The translations under genes and the position numbers were made by a program. A model generated the notes under the pieces. It saw only the letters and a list, made by a program, of their open reading frames with translations, did not search any database and was not told the origin of the DNA. Of a stretch of 64,000 nt of DNA, positions 33,543-41,641 are shown in pieces (the first letter of the stretch is position 1; each line of letters starts with the position of its first letter). The stretch comes from Phycisphaerales bacterium (GTDB taxonomy: Bacteria > Planctomycetota > Phycisphaerae > Phycisphaerales > UBA1924): assembly GCA_020849105.1 (NCBI GenBank), contig JADLGW010000056.1, positions 156,958-220,957 on the forward strand, in the 5' to 3' direction.

Positions 33543-34540
33543 GGCCTGCCCTCCGCCGGGCGCGTCGGCGGCGTCGCGGTCTCCATCAGCCCGCTCACCC
33601 CCGGCACCCCGCGCACCGCGCCCTCCTTGTCATCCATCGCGTTGAGCCGCATCAACTGGAAGCCCGGCATGTTCGTCGAGAAGAACAGCGTCATCCGGTT
33701 CGCCAGCGTCTCGCGGATGAACTCGATGTTCTTCAGGAACACCGCCAGTTCGGGGTTCTCGCTCATCTGCTTGATGTACTGCGCCGCCTCCAGGTCCCCC
33801 TTCTGGCGGATCTCCGCGGCGTGCGTCCGCGCGAACGCCTCGATCTTGCTGGCGTTGGCCTCCGCGGCGCTGGTGATCTGCTGCGCCTCGGACTCGCCCC
33901 GGGCCTTGAGTTCCTGGACCAGCGCATCGCGCCCGGCCTTCATGGACTCCATGACCTCCTTGGTCGTCGCCTCCGGGAAGTTGATCCGCGTGATGCCCAG
34001 GTCAACCACCTCCACGCCCGAGTTCGCCAGCCCCGCGGCCTGCACGACCGCCAGCACGCGCTTCTCCAGGTCCGGGATCTTGGACGGCGTCGAACCCGAA
34101 GGGAAGAGTTCCGTGATCCGGAACCGGCTCGTCTCGCTCATGGCGCTGCGGAGCGTCGTCCCGATGAGCCGGGCCGCCTCGTCGTAGTGCTGCCCGGCGC
34201 GGTCCCCCGCGCCGCTGAAGCGCTGGAAGAACTTGAGCGGGTCCGACACCCGCCAGGTGCAGTACGGCTCGATCACCAGTTGCCGGTCGTCCAGCGTCTG
34301 GTGCTGCTCCAGCGGCTGCTGGAGGAACCGCGCCCGAGTGTCGTAGGTCGTGATGGACTGGATCGGCTCCGGCCACTTGAAGTACAGGCCCGGCTCCCGC
34401 TTGACCGACGACTCCGGGTCCGCCTTGCCGAACGTGGTCAGCACGCCCGCCTCCGTGAAGCGGATCGTGTACGTCGCGGTCATGGACAGGAGCGCGAGCC
34501 CGAAGACCACCGCCACCGCAATGATGAAGAAACGTCGCAC
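33539..34540 (-). CDS. SPFH/band-7 membrane protein, HflC-like
   Basis: The 333-aa protein starts with a membrane helix (residues 3-22, RFFIIAVAVVFGLALLSM), then the SPFH domain: YTIRFTEAGVLTTFGKAD and EPGLYFKWPEPIQSITTYD. RISTFR-like MSETSRFRITELFP and the region GIEVVDVRI-like SGVEVVDLGITRINFPE match HflC. A helical stretch ARGESEAQQITSAAEANASK follows, the standard oligomerisation coil. GTG 34538-34540 is used as the start; an in-frame TTG lies 4 codons upstream. Length is close to E. coli HflC (334 aa). It overlaps the next SPFH gene by 4 bp. Confidence 0.9.
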   Translation of the reverse strand: MRRFFIIAVAVVFGLALLSMTATYTIRFTEAGVLTTFGKADPESSVKREPGLYFKWPEPIQSITTYDTRARFLQQPLEQHQTLDDRQLVIEPYCTWRVSDPLKFFQRFSGAGDRAGQHYDEAARLIGTTLRSAMSETSRFRITELFPSGSTPSKIPDLEKRVLAVVQAAGLANSGVEVVDLGITRINFPEATTKEVMESMKAGRDALVQELKARGESEAQQITSAAEANASKIEAFARTHAAEIRQKGDLEAAQYIKQMSENPELAVFLKNIEFIRETLANRMTLFFSTNMPGFQLMRLNAMDDKEGAVRGVPGVSGLMETATPPTRPAEGRP

Positions 34541-34557
34541 GGGGAACTCCAATAGGG

Positions 34558-36663
34558 TTACTTCTGCTCGCCCTCGTTGCTGCCGAATACGTTGGCGCCC
34601 GTCTCCAGGTCCTTGGCGTCGATCCGGATGTGCGTGTCGGGGACCGGGTCCGCGATGTAGACCCGGGCCTTGGCCATCGCCTGGCGCACCGCGTCCAGGT
34701 ACAGCGACGCCCGGTAGATCGCCGGCGCCGCGTTGTACGACCCGATCTGCCCGAGGTAACTGGCGACCCGGGCACGCTCCGACATGTGCCGCGTCCACCG
34801 CTCGGCGCTCGCCTTCAGCAACTCAGCGCCCGCCGTCCCGCCCGACCGCTCGATGAGCTGCCGCACCTTCACCCGCTGCTCGGCGACCTTCTGCTCGTCG
34901 GGCGGCACCGCGGACTCCAGCGCGTCCAGGACCGCCTTCTCGCTCAGGATGTCCCGTGCCATGTCCGCGCTGCCGGCCGCGCGCGTCAGCCGCTGCACCG
35001 CCTTGGACCGGGCGTTGGTCGTCAGCGCCTGGTACTGCTGCTCCTGCGTCACCACGTTCTCAAAGGCCATCGTGACGAGCCCGCCGTCCCGCGTCGGCGG
35101 GTGTACCCCCTCGATCCCCACGAACACCACGTCCACGACGGGCCTGCCGTCGTGCTTCGGGTTGATCCGGATGAACTCCTGCTCGATCCGCCGCCGCAGT
35201 TCCTCGCTGATCTCCGGCCGGTGCCTCGAGAGAATGTCGCTGATCGAGAGCCCCGCCATGTACTGCGTCATCACCCGCTGCGCCGCGGCCTTCAGCATCG
35301 GGTCCCGCATCTCCGGCGTCCCGAGCAACTCGTACGCCTCGACGTCGCGCACCACATACTGAAGCGGCGCCTCGATCACCACCGCCGCCAGGTCCCGCGC
35401 GCGCGTCGACAGCACCCGCTCGTCGGTCGCCGGCTGCACCAGGAAGAACGTCTCCTGCAGCGCGTGGTCCGCCGTCCACAGGATCGGCGTGTCGAGCTTC
35501 GGCGGCAGCGACCCGATGTCGAGCGTCTGCAGGCCCGTGACCGTGTACACCCGGTCCGTCACCCTGCCCCGGGCGTCGGTGTGCAGGTGCACCGGTACCT
35601 CGGCCTGCTCGATCGGCCACGGCAACTTCAGGTTCAGCCCCGGGTCCGCCACGCGCACCACCCGCCCGAATCGCAGGATCAGCGCCTGCTGGTGCGGCTT
35701 GATCACCACCATCGCCGACATCGCCCACATCACCGCCAGCGCCAGAACCACCAGTTTCCACACCGAACGGCTCAGCAGCCGGTAGAACCAACTGCCCGTC
35801 ACGTCGCTGCCGAACTGGTAACTCAGCGCCTCCCCGATCGACCGCGCCACAAGGTCCGGCGCCGCGATGAATCCCAGGATGCGCGAGTCGAACGCCGGCC
35901 GCGGCAGTTCGCCCGCCTTCCGCGGGCGGTACAACTCCAGCACGAAGTTGACCAGCACCTCCGCGCCGATCAGCACCATGAACGCCGGCACGACCACCAG
36001 CAGGTACCGCAGGACGCTGTCCGGCCCCGCGATCTTCACGAAGTGGCCGATCGCCAGCGACAGGCCGATCAGCGCCGCACCCACAGCGAACGAGGCCCCG
36101 CCCCGCAGCGGCGACCACATCCGCTGCTTCGCCATCCCCGCCACATACCGGGCGAACACGAACCCCAGGAACGCCACCGTCAGCCCGATCGCCAGCGCCT
36201 CGGCGGAGTGGGGAGGGTACTTCGCCGTCAGTTTTCCGAACTCCTCGGGAGAGAAGTTGTCGCGCCCCCACTGGAAGCGGAGCAGCCCGACACCCACCAG
36301 CAGCAAGCCCACCAGCAGCCCGACCGCCGGCAGCAGGAACCGGCCCGTGAAGCGCAGCCGCTTCGCCGCGACACGCAGATCCTGCGCTGCCTGATCGAAC
36401 ACGCTGGACGCCGCGGCATCCGACGCCGCGAATGCCTCGGCCTCCATGGCCTCGACCCGCTCACGACGGTGCTGATCGAACAGGATCGCCAGCGTCGCCC
36501 ACACCAGCACACCGACGAGGATGAACCCGGACCCGGCCAGCGCTGCGTCGTCGCCGCGCAGCACCGCGTAGATCAGCATCGCCAGGCCCATCGCGAGCTG
36601 GATCACCAGCCCCAGAAGGCTCCGTCCGGTCGCCTGTTTGTACGTCAGATAGTCCGCTTTCAT
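34558..36663 (-). CDS. Polytopic SPFH/band-7 protein, first gene of the SPFH-ABC operon
   Basis: The 701-aa protein is unusual: about six membrane helices in the N-terminal half (near residues 15-35, 44-63, 108-128, 155-172, 190-208, 220-243), a seventh at 302-320, then a complete SPFH domain. The SPFH part starts VIKPHQQALILRFGRVVRV with PGLNLKLPWPIEQAEV, and DILSRHRPEISEELRRRIEQ lies near 520-540. HflK and HflC normally have a single helix. It precedes HflC-like and HflK-like genes in one operon, so the three may assemble together. ATG 36663 with GAGG about 8 nt upstream. Confidence 0.85.
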   Translation of the reverse strand: MKADYLTYKQATGRSLLGLVIQLAMGLAMLIYAVLRGDDAALAGSGFILVGVLVWATLAILFDQHRRERVEAMEAEAFAASDAAASSVFDQAAQDLRVAAKRLRFTGRFLLPAVGLLVGLLLVGVGLLRFQWGRDNFSPEEFGKLTAKYPPHSAEALAIGLTVAFLGFVFARYVAGMAKQRMWSPLRGGASFAVGAALIGLSLAIGHFVKIAGPDSVLRYLLVVVPAFMVLIGAEVLVNFVLELYRPRKAGELPRPAFDSRILGFIAAPDLVARSIGEALSYQFGSDVTGSWFYRLLSRSVWKLVVLALAVMWAMSAMVVIKPHQQALILRFGRVVRVADPGLNLKLPWPIEQAEVPVHLHTDARGRVTDRVYTVTGLQTLDIGSLPPKLDTPILWTADHALQETFFLVQPATDERVLSTRARDLAAVVIEAPLQYVVRDVEAYELLGTPEMRDPMLKAAAQRVMTQYMAGLSISDILSRHRPEISEELRRRIEQEFIRINPKHDGRPVVDVVFVGIEGVHPPTRDGGLVTMAFENVVTQEQQYQALTTNARSKAVQRLTRAAGSADMARDILSEKAVLDALESAVPPDEQKVAEQRVKVRQLIERSGGTAGAELLKASAERWTRHMSERARVASYLGQIGSYNAAPAIYRASLYLDAVRQAMAKARVYIADPVPDTHIRIDAKDLETGANVFGSNEGEQK

Positions 36664-36971
36664 GCGACCTCGTGGCAGGAGGGAGCGCCGCCGCGAAAGA
36701 AGTCGCGGCCGCGCCGTCGGTTCCCATCTCCCCGCCCCATGGTCCCGGACCCGTGGGCGACTATTGTGGCGGGGCTGCCCCCCGCTGTCCACCGGCCGGC
36801 GTGCCGCAAGGGAAGAACCCGGTCGAACCCGGACCCCCGGCGGCACGTTGAACTACGCCGGAGCACGGGAGCGGTTCGGCCCGGTTTGCACCCCCCTCGA
36901 TTTTTCTTTCGGGGCCCGCTCCCGCCCGCGTCCGATTTCGATTACACCACGCCCAATCCCCGGACCCGCCG
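36664..36971. other. Divergent promoter region of the SPFH-ABC operon and the ABC-2 permease gene
   Basis: This 308-bp region has no gene. It contains the inverted segments CCGGTCGAACCCGG near 36829-36842 and CCCCCGG/CCGGCGG stretches, an AT-rich patch 'gatttttctttcgggg' near 36899-36914, and a plus-strand TTACACCACGC near 36943 that could be a -10. I could not place promoters with confidence. Confidence 0.4.
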
Positions 36972-38321
36972 ATGCCCGTCCAACTCCTGACCATCGCCCG
37001 CAACGCCTTCGTCGAGAGCATCCGCCAGCCGATCGTCTTCGTGCTGGTCCTGCTCGCCATGTTTCTCCAGGTGATGAGCACCTGGTACGCCGCCTACAGC
37101 ATGGGCTATTCCGACTCGGCCGAGGTCAGCGGCGACAACAAACTGCTGCTGGACTACGGCCTCGGGGCGGTCTTTGTCTTCGGGATGCTGCTGGCCGCGT
37201 TCACCGCGACCTCCGTCATCTCCCGCGAGATTGAACGCCGCACCATCCTCACCGTCGTCAGCAAGCCGGTGCCCCGGGCAGTCGTTGTTGTCGGGAAGTT
37301 TCTCGGCGTCGCCGCCACCCTGCTCGTCGGCGTCATCATCATGCTGGCGACGCTGCTCCTGTGCATCCGGCACGGCGTGCTCTCGACCGCCGCCGACGAT
37401 CCCGATCAGCCCGTCATCGTGTTCGGACTCTGCGCCCTGGGCATCGCCCTGGCCCTGGGGGTCTGGGGAAACTACATGTACGGCTGGTACTTCTCCCAGA
37501 CCACGCTCATCACCCTGGCGCCGCTCCTGGTCGTCGCCTATCTCCTGGTCTTGCTCGTGGGCAAGAAATGGGAGTGGCAGCCCATGGGCAAGGATTTCAA
37601 GCCGCAGATCATGGTCGCCTGCGCAGTCCTCACCATGGGAATCCTCGTCCTCGCCGCGGCCGCGACCGCGATCTCCACCCGTGTCAGCCAGGTTATGACC
37701 ATCGTGTTCTGCGCCGGCCTGTTCCTCCTGGGGCTGCTGTCCAACTACCTCTTCGGACGGCACGCCATGAACAACACCGTGATCGGTCAGGTTCAGTCCG
37801 CGGCCCCGGCCGCCCCTTCCGACGAGGGCTTTCATACCTCCGGCGCCACCTACGTTGTCACGCTCCAGAACCCGCCGCGGACCACGGTGAAGGCCGGCGC
37901 GCCCTTCTACTACAGCGTCAGCCCCTACGGCTTTCCCATGGAGTTCTGGTCGTACACGCCGTTCACGGGAGACCCCGCCAGCGAGGCGGCCCTGCACTCG
38001 GCGGAGCCGGCGCTGATCATCAGCGCTGTCGCGGGACGGATCATCACCGTCCGCAACATCGGCGGATCACCGGTCGACGTGTTCCGCCCCCCGGCCCAGG
38101 GCGACTACGTCTTCATCCAGCCTACCTCGTTCCATCCGGTCTACCTGGCGATCTGGGGCGTCATCCCGAACCTTCAGCACTTCTGGTTGCTGGACGCCGT
38201 CTCGCAGAACCGCCTTGTCCCGGCCCGCCACGTCGCCCTTGTCGGGCTGTACGCCGGTGTCCAGGTGACCGCGTTCCTTTGCCTCGGCGTGTTCCTGTTC
38301 CAGAAACGCGACGTGGGCTAG
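36972..38321 (+). CDS. ABC-2 type (NosY-like) permease without its own ATPase
   Basis: The 449-aa protein begins LLTIARNAFVESIRQPIVF, the typical ABC-2/NosY N-terminus. It has about seven membrane helices, with SVISREIERRTILTVVSKP (ERxxxT loop) near 80-98. A large extracytoplasmic part lies at about 265-415, and the end is FLFQKRDVG. No ATPase gene is adjacent; the nearest is the divergent operon's at 30916-32118. Together with its position this suggests a shared ATPase or a related export function. It is followed by the small single-span protein gene after about 100 bp. Confidence 0.82.
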   Translation: MPVQLLTIARNAFVESIRQPIVFVLVLLAMFLQVMSTWYAAYSMGYSDSAEVSGDNKLLLDYGLGAVFVFGMLLAAFTATSVISREIERRTILTVVSKPVPRAVVVVGKFLGVAATLLVGVIIMLATLLLCIRHGVLSTAADDPDQPVIVFGLCALGIALALGVWGNYMYGWYFSQTTLITLAPLLVVAYLLVLLVGKKWEWQPMGKDFKPQIMVACAVLTMGILVLAAAATAISTRVSQVMTIVFCAGLFLLGLLSNYLFGRHAMNNTVIGQVQSAAPAAPSDEGFHTSGATYVVTLQNPPRTTVKAGAPFYYSVSPYGFPMEFWSYTPFTGDPASEAALHSAEPALIISAVAGRIITVRNIGGSPVDVFRPPAQGDYVFIQPTSFHPVYLAIWGVIPNLQHFWLLDAVSQNRLVPARHVALVGLYAGVQVTAFLCLGVFLFQKRDVG

Positions 38322-38349
38322 GGGATTCGCCCTCAACATCCGGGCGCGG

Positions 38350-38355
38350 TAGAAT
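38350..38355 (+). promoter_or_regulatory. -10 element for the small membrane protein gene
   Basis: TAGAAT, 69 nt before the ATG at 38425, giving a leader that contains the 38382-38400 hairpin. Confidence 0.4.
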
Positions 38356-38381
38356 GTCCCGCGGCGATTCCGTTCGCACCG

Positions 38382-38400
38382 GGCGGACCTTTGGTCCGCC
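38382..38400 (+). other. Perfect hairpin in the leader of the small membrane protein gene
   Basis: GGCGGACC, loop TTT, GGTCCGCC. It has no T-run, so it is not a terminator, and it ends 24 nt before the start codon. It could affect translation or RNA stability. Confidence 0.5.
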
Positions 38401-38424
38401 GCCCCCTCTCAAGGACCGGAACAC

Positions 38425-38670
38425 ATGAGCAGAATGTCAGGCAAGTCGCGGAGCGGGACCTCGAGCGGCGATAAGGTCAAGCTCCTTTTGGCGTTCGGCC
38501 TCCTCATCATTGCCGCGCTCGTGCTCGCGTGGTACTACGAAGTCCTGCCAGGTTTCGGACCGGCCAAGCCGCCGCCGCCAACGCCCGAGGTGACCAGGCA
38601 GACCGAGGAGAGCCAGCAGATCCAGCAGAAGGAAGCCCTGCGCAAGGACGTCACCACCGCGGGCAGCTGA
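38425..38670 (+). CDS. Small single-span membrane protein, function unknown
   Basis: The 81-aa protein has a Ser/Gly/Lys-rich N-terminus, one membrane helix (about residues 19-40, LLLAFGLLIIAALVLAWYY), a Pro-rich hinge, and a short charged tail with Gln/Glu (TEESQQIQQKEALRKDV). It is not recognised. It has a candidate promoter, AAGGAC before the ATG, and a strong terminator directly after it, so it is a bona fide monocistronic gene. The nearby ABC-2 permease may be a partner. Confidence 0.75.
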   Translation: MSRMSGKSRSGTSSGDKVKLLLAFGLLIIAALVLAWYYEVLPGFGPAKPPPPTPEVTRQTEESQQIQQKEALRKDVTTAGS

Positions 38671-38694
38671 CCCATCGTCGAAGTCGCACCACGG

Positions 38695-38722
38695 ACCGCG
38701 GCCCACCGGCCGCGGTTTTTTT
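38695..38722 (+). terminator. Rho-independent terminator of the small membrane protein gene
   Basis: ACCGCGGCC, loop CACC, GGCCGCGGT, then a run of seven T. It starts 25 nt after the stop codon. Confidence 0.9.
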
Positions 38723-38839
38723 GTGAGCCATCCGCGGCATGCACTCCCGAAGACGCCGAAGGAACGGGACCCGGCCCGGCGGAGCAACGAGATTTCGGCC
38801 CGGATACGGCCCGGCCCGGAGTCATCAAGGGTTCAACCT

Positions 38840-40195
38840 CTAGGCGGGCAAGGCGTCCGCCGCGCGCGAGTATGACCGAAGGCACCGCTCCGCCGCGCCC
38901 TCCCAGGTCAGCGGGCGCAGTTCCACCGCGCCGTGCTCCCGCATCGTCGCCGACAGCGGCGGGTGACGCAGCACCGCCACGATCTTGTTGGCCATCTCGT
39001 CGATGTCCCAGAAGTCGATCTTCAGGACATGGGTCAGGACCTCCGCCACGCCGGACTGCTTCGAGATGATGACCGGCACCCCGCTGCGGATCGCCTCCAG
39101 TGGCGTGATCCCGAAGGGCTCCGAAACGCTGGGCATCACGAAGCAGTCCGCCATGCGAAACACCCGCTCCACGTCCCGTCCGTGCAGGAACCCGGTGAAC
39201 ACCACCCGGTCCGAGATCCCCAGCCGCGCCGCCTCGCCCTGCATCGCGGATTCCAGGTCTCCCGTCCCGGCCACGACGAACTTCACGCCGCCCATGACCT
39301 CCAGGACCCGCGCCGCCGCACGGACGAAGTACTCCGGCCCCTTCTGCATCGTGATCCGGCCCAGGAACAGCACGATCTTGTCGTCCTGCGCGATCCGTGC
39401 TTCCGGTCGCGGCTGGCGCGATTCCCGCTCGATCCCGTTGTAGACCACGTCCACCTTGCCCGGGCGTACGCCGTACCGGCTCACACAGATGGACTTGGTG
39501 AACATCGAGACCGCGATGATGCGCTGCGCCCCGTGCATCCCGCGCCGCTCGATGTCGTAGACAGCTGGGTTGACCCGTTCCCCGCTGCGGTCGAACTCCG
39601 TGGAGTGCACGTGCACCACCAGGGGCTTGCGGGAGAGCCGCGCGAGCGCCAGCCCGGCCGGGTACGTCAGCCAGTCGTGCGCGTGGATCACGTCGAAGGA
39701 CTCGTGCTGCGCCAGGGACACCACCAGGCGCGCATACCGGTCCGCGTCCGCCGCCAGGTCCGCCCCGTACGCCGCCGCCGCACCCGGGCCGACCGCACCG
39801 ATCACGCCCGGCTGTTCCAGTCCCCGCGGCGGTGTCTCCCGGGGCTGGCCGAAGGCATCGTCCGGGGCCGTATCCGCCCTGAAGAATGACGGGTACGGGC
39901 TTGTGAACGCCGCCGCCACGCCGCGAAAGACCACACGCCGCAGGCCCGGCATCCGGTACTGCTCGGACGCCGCCGCGTCGCCGATCGGCGATCCATCCGG
40001 TGCCAGCCGCATCCCGGTCCGTATCGCCGAGAGCAGTTTCACATGCGTCCGCAGCCCGTTCTCAACCGTCCGCGGCAGGATGAACAGCACCTCGTGGCCC
40101 ATGTGGTCAAGGGCTTTGGTCAGACCGTGGCACGCCGTGCCCAGGCCGCCGGCGATGAACGGGGGGAACTCCCAGCCGAGCATCAGGACCCGCAT
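38840..40195 (-). CDS. Family 4 glycosyltransferase (glycogen synthase-like)
   Basis: The 451-aa GT-B enzyme opens with MRVLMLGWEFPPFIAGGLGT, the N-terminal motif of starch/glycogen-synthase-like GT4 proteins. It continues with FDVIHAHDWLTYPAGLALAR, then the C-terminal donor-binding part with VLFLGRITMQKGPEYFV. The E-x7-E motif is seen in SEPFGITPLEAIRSGVPVI, and KQSGVAEVL follows. The acceptor is not known; proteins of this type make storage glucans or surface polysaccharides. ATG 40195 is chosen as the beginning of the conserved motif. It lies 40 bp after the 162-aa gene and is probably co-transcribed with it. Confidence 0.88.
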   Translation of the reverse strand: MRVLMLGWEFPPFIAGGLGTACHGLTKALDHMGHEVLFILPRTVENGLRTHVKLLSAIRTGMRLAPDGSPIGDAAASEQYRMPGLRRVVFRGVAAAFTSPYPSFFRADTAPDDAFGQPRETPPRGLEQPGVIGAVGPGAAAAYGADLAADADRYARLVVSLAQHESFDVIHAHDWLTYPAGLALARLSRKPLVVHVHSTEFDRSGERVNPAVYDIERRGMHGAQRIIAVSMFTKSICVSRYGVRPGKVDVVYNGIERESRQPRPEARIAQDDKIVLFLGRITMQKGPEYFVRAAARVLEVMGGVKFVVAGTGDLESAMQGEAARLGISDRVVFTGFLHGRDVERVFRMADCFVMPSVSEPFGITPLEAIRSGVPVIISKQSGVAEVLTHVLKIDFWDIDEMANKIVAVLRHPPLSATMREHGAVELRPLTWEGAAERCLRSYSRAADALPA

Positions 40196-40235
40196 CGACG
40201 CCTCACTGGCGGGGCGGACGTCCAGCCGGCCCCGG

Positions 40236-40724
40236 TCATGCTTCCCCGCCGGACATGTCGCCCAGCACGCGGAACGCCGCCTCGTAGGCCATGAGCCACG
40301 CGCCCGCCACACGGCCGCCGCGGTCCGAGTCTACATCAGACGCGACCAGCGGGAGCGCGGTCCGAAAGGTGAACAGCAGGTCGTCGGACCGGAAATGCTC
40401 GACCGGGCGCGGGTCGGAGGGCAGCCCATGCTCAATGAGTTCCTCGTCGATCAGGCTCTCGAGTTTGTCGCCCGTGTGCATCAGGTCCGCCTCGATCGAT
40501 TCGCTCAGCCAGCGGTCCGCCATCACCAGCGCCACATAGACCCGGCCGCGGTCCGCCAGCAGCCGGTACGACGCGGGCGCGGCCGCCGCTTTCGCCCGGC
40601 ACACGAGCATCCCGTCGCGGATCACAAGCCCGCCGAACGACCCCGATGCGTCGGCTGCATCCCGGACCCGGGAGAGCAGCGGGGCGATCGTCGCGGCGGT
40701 CACTGTTCCGGTGGTGGTCGTCAT
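40236..40724 (-). CDS. Conserved-looking protein of unknown function
   Basis: This 162-aa cytoplasmic protein is not recognised. It has no signal peptide and no cysteine cluster. It alternates strands and helices (GGLVIRDGMLVCRAK, GRVYVALVMADRWLSESIEADLM, DDLLFTFRTALPLV), suggesting a small alpha/beta fold. It precedes the GT4 gene in a likely operon. ATG 40724 has a TATCCT hexamer 9 nt upstream and no ribosome site, so it may be leaderless. Confidence 0.65.
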   Translation of the reverse strand: MTTTTGTVTAATIAPLLSRVRDAADASGSFGGLVIRDGMLVCRAKAAAAPASYRLLADRGRVYVALVMADRWLSESIEADLMHTGDKLESLIDEELIEHGLPSDPRPVEHFRSDDLLFTFRTALPLVASDVDSDRGGRVAGAWLMAYEAAFRVLGDMSGGEA

Positions 40725-40733
40725 GCGCCGCGA

Positions 40734-40739
40734 AGGATA
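40734..40739 (-). promoter_or_regulatory. -10 element before the 162-aa gene
   Basis: Minus-strand TATCCT ends 9 nt before ATG 40724. The tRNA promoter faces the other way 25 bp further on. Confidence 0.4.
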
Positions 40740-40764
40740 GCGCCGAGCCCGTCGTTCCCCGCCC

Positions 40765-40770
40765 TATACT
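40765..40770 (+). promoter_or_regulatory. -10 element of the tRNA-Leu gene
   Basis: TATACT, 11 nt before the first base of the mature tRNA; the closest match to the sigma-70 consensus in the window. Confidence 0.5.
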
Positions 40771-40781
40771 CCGGCCCACTT

Positions 40782-40865
40782 GCCCAGGTGGCGAAACTGG
40801 CAGACGCACTACCTTGAGGTGGTAGCGCCCGAAAGGGTGTGGAGGTTCAAATCCTCTCCTGGGCA
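40782..40865 (+). tRNA. tRNA-Leu, anticodon GAG
   Basis: The acceptor stem GCCCAGG (40782-40788) pairs with CCTGGGC (40858-40864), with discriminator A at 40865. The anticodon stem CTACC/GGTAG encloses the loop TTGAGGT, giving anticodon GAG. A long variable arm (CGCCCGAAAGGGTG) and a T-arm GGAGG-TTCAAAT-CCTCT are present, as expected for a class II leucine tRNA. CCA is not encoded. It decodes CUC/CUU, fitting the high-GC codon use. Confidence 0.95.
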
Positions 40866-40927
40866 TTCCGCGGCCGCGCCCATGTTCACGGGCATCCCCG
40901 GACCGCGCCCTCCAGAACGCATCCACT

Positions 40928-41554
40928 TTGAACCACCGGCGAACCCGAATCAAGGTCTGCGGCGTGCGGACGGCGGAGATTGCGCTGGCCGCGGCAGGGG
41001 CGGGGGCCGACGCGGTGGGTTTCGCGTTCGTGCGAGGGTCTGCCCGGCAGGTGGAACCGGAGGAAGCGTGGGAGATCATCGGGGCGCTGCCGCCGTTCGT
41101 CGGGAGCGTCGCGGTGTTCATGAACCCGAGCCTGGATGCCTTCAGCGACGTGGAGGAGCGGTGCCCGACCACGATGACGCAGTTCTCCGGGAATGAGGAT
41201 TCCCAGTTGGTCCGCCGGTGCGGGCCGGGCCTGATCAAGGGAGTCAGGTACCACCCGGCGGAACTGGCCGCGGACCTGGCGAAGTGGGAGGCGATCGATG
41301 AGGTGGACGCGGTGCTGATCGACTGCCCCGAGGACACCGACTGGGGGGCGCTTGCCATCGTCGTGGCGGGAACGAAAAAGCCGGTCGTGCTCGGCGGGCT
41401 GGACCCGGCAAACGTGGAAGCGGCGGTGAAGGCGGTGCGGCCGTACGCGGTGGATGTCTCCGCGGGGGTGGAGCAGGAGCGGGGGATCAAGGACGCCGCG
41501 CTGATCGCGGAGTTCTGCGCGGCGGTGCGGCGCGCGGACGGTTGCCACCCGTAG
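40928..41554 (+). CDS. trpF: Phosphoribosylanthranilate isomerase
   Basis: TrpF converts PRA to CdRP in tryptophan synthesis. The 208-aa TIM-barrel protein has the N-terminal catalytic Cys motif IKVCGVRT at residues 8-15, AGADAVGFAFVRGSARQV, the catalytic Asp region AVLIDCPEDTDW, and the phosphate-binding end VVLGGLDPANVEAAV with YAVDVSAGVE. The start is TTG 40928; no stronger alternative precedes the conserved motif. No other trp genes are near, so it is an isolated trp gene. Confidence 0.92.
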   Translation: MNHRRTRIKVCGVRTAEIALAAAGAGADAVGFAFVRGSARQVEPEEAWEIIGALPPFVGSVAVFMNPSLDAFSDVEERCPTTMTQFSGNEDSQLVRRCGPGLIKGVRYHPAELAADLAKWEAIDEVDAVLIDCPEDTDWGALAIVVAGTKKPVVLGGLDPANVEAAVKAVRPYAVDVSAGVEQERGIKDAALIAEFCAAVRRADGCHP

Positions 41555-41641
41555 CCGGGGTCGTCGTCCGCGGTCGATACATATCTCAATCAGGACAAGC
41601 CAGGGCATCGACCACCGGACTTGGTCGGGCCACTCAGGCGT

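Noticed and set aside
32115..36663. Standard HflK-HflC-FtsH regulator locus
   Set aside because: There are three SPFH genes, one with seven helices, no ftsH or hflX, and they are coupled to ABC transporter genes.
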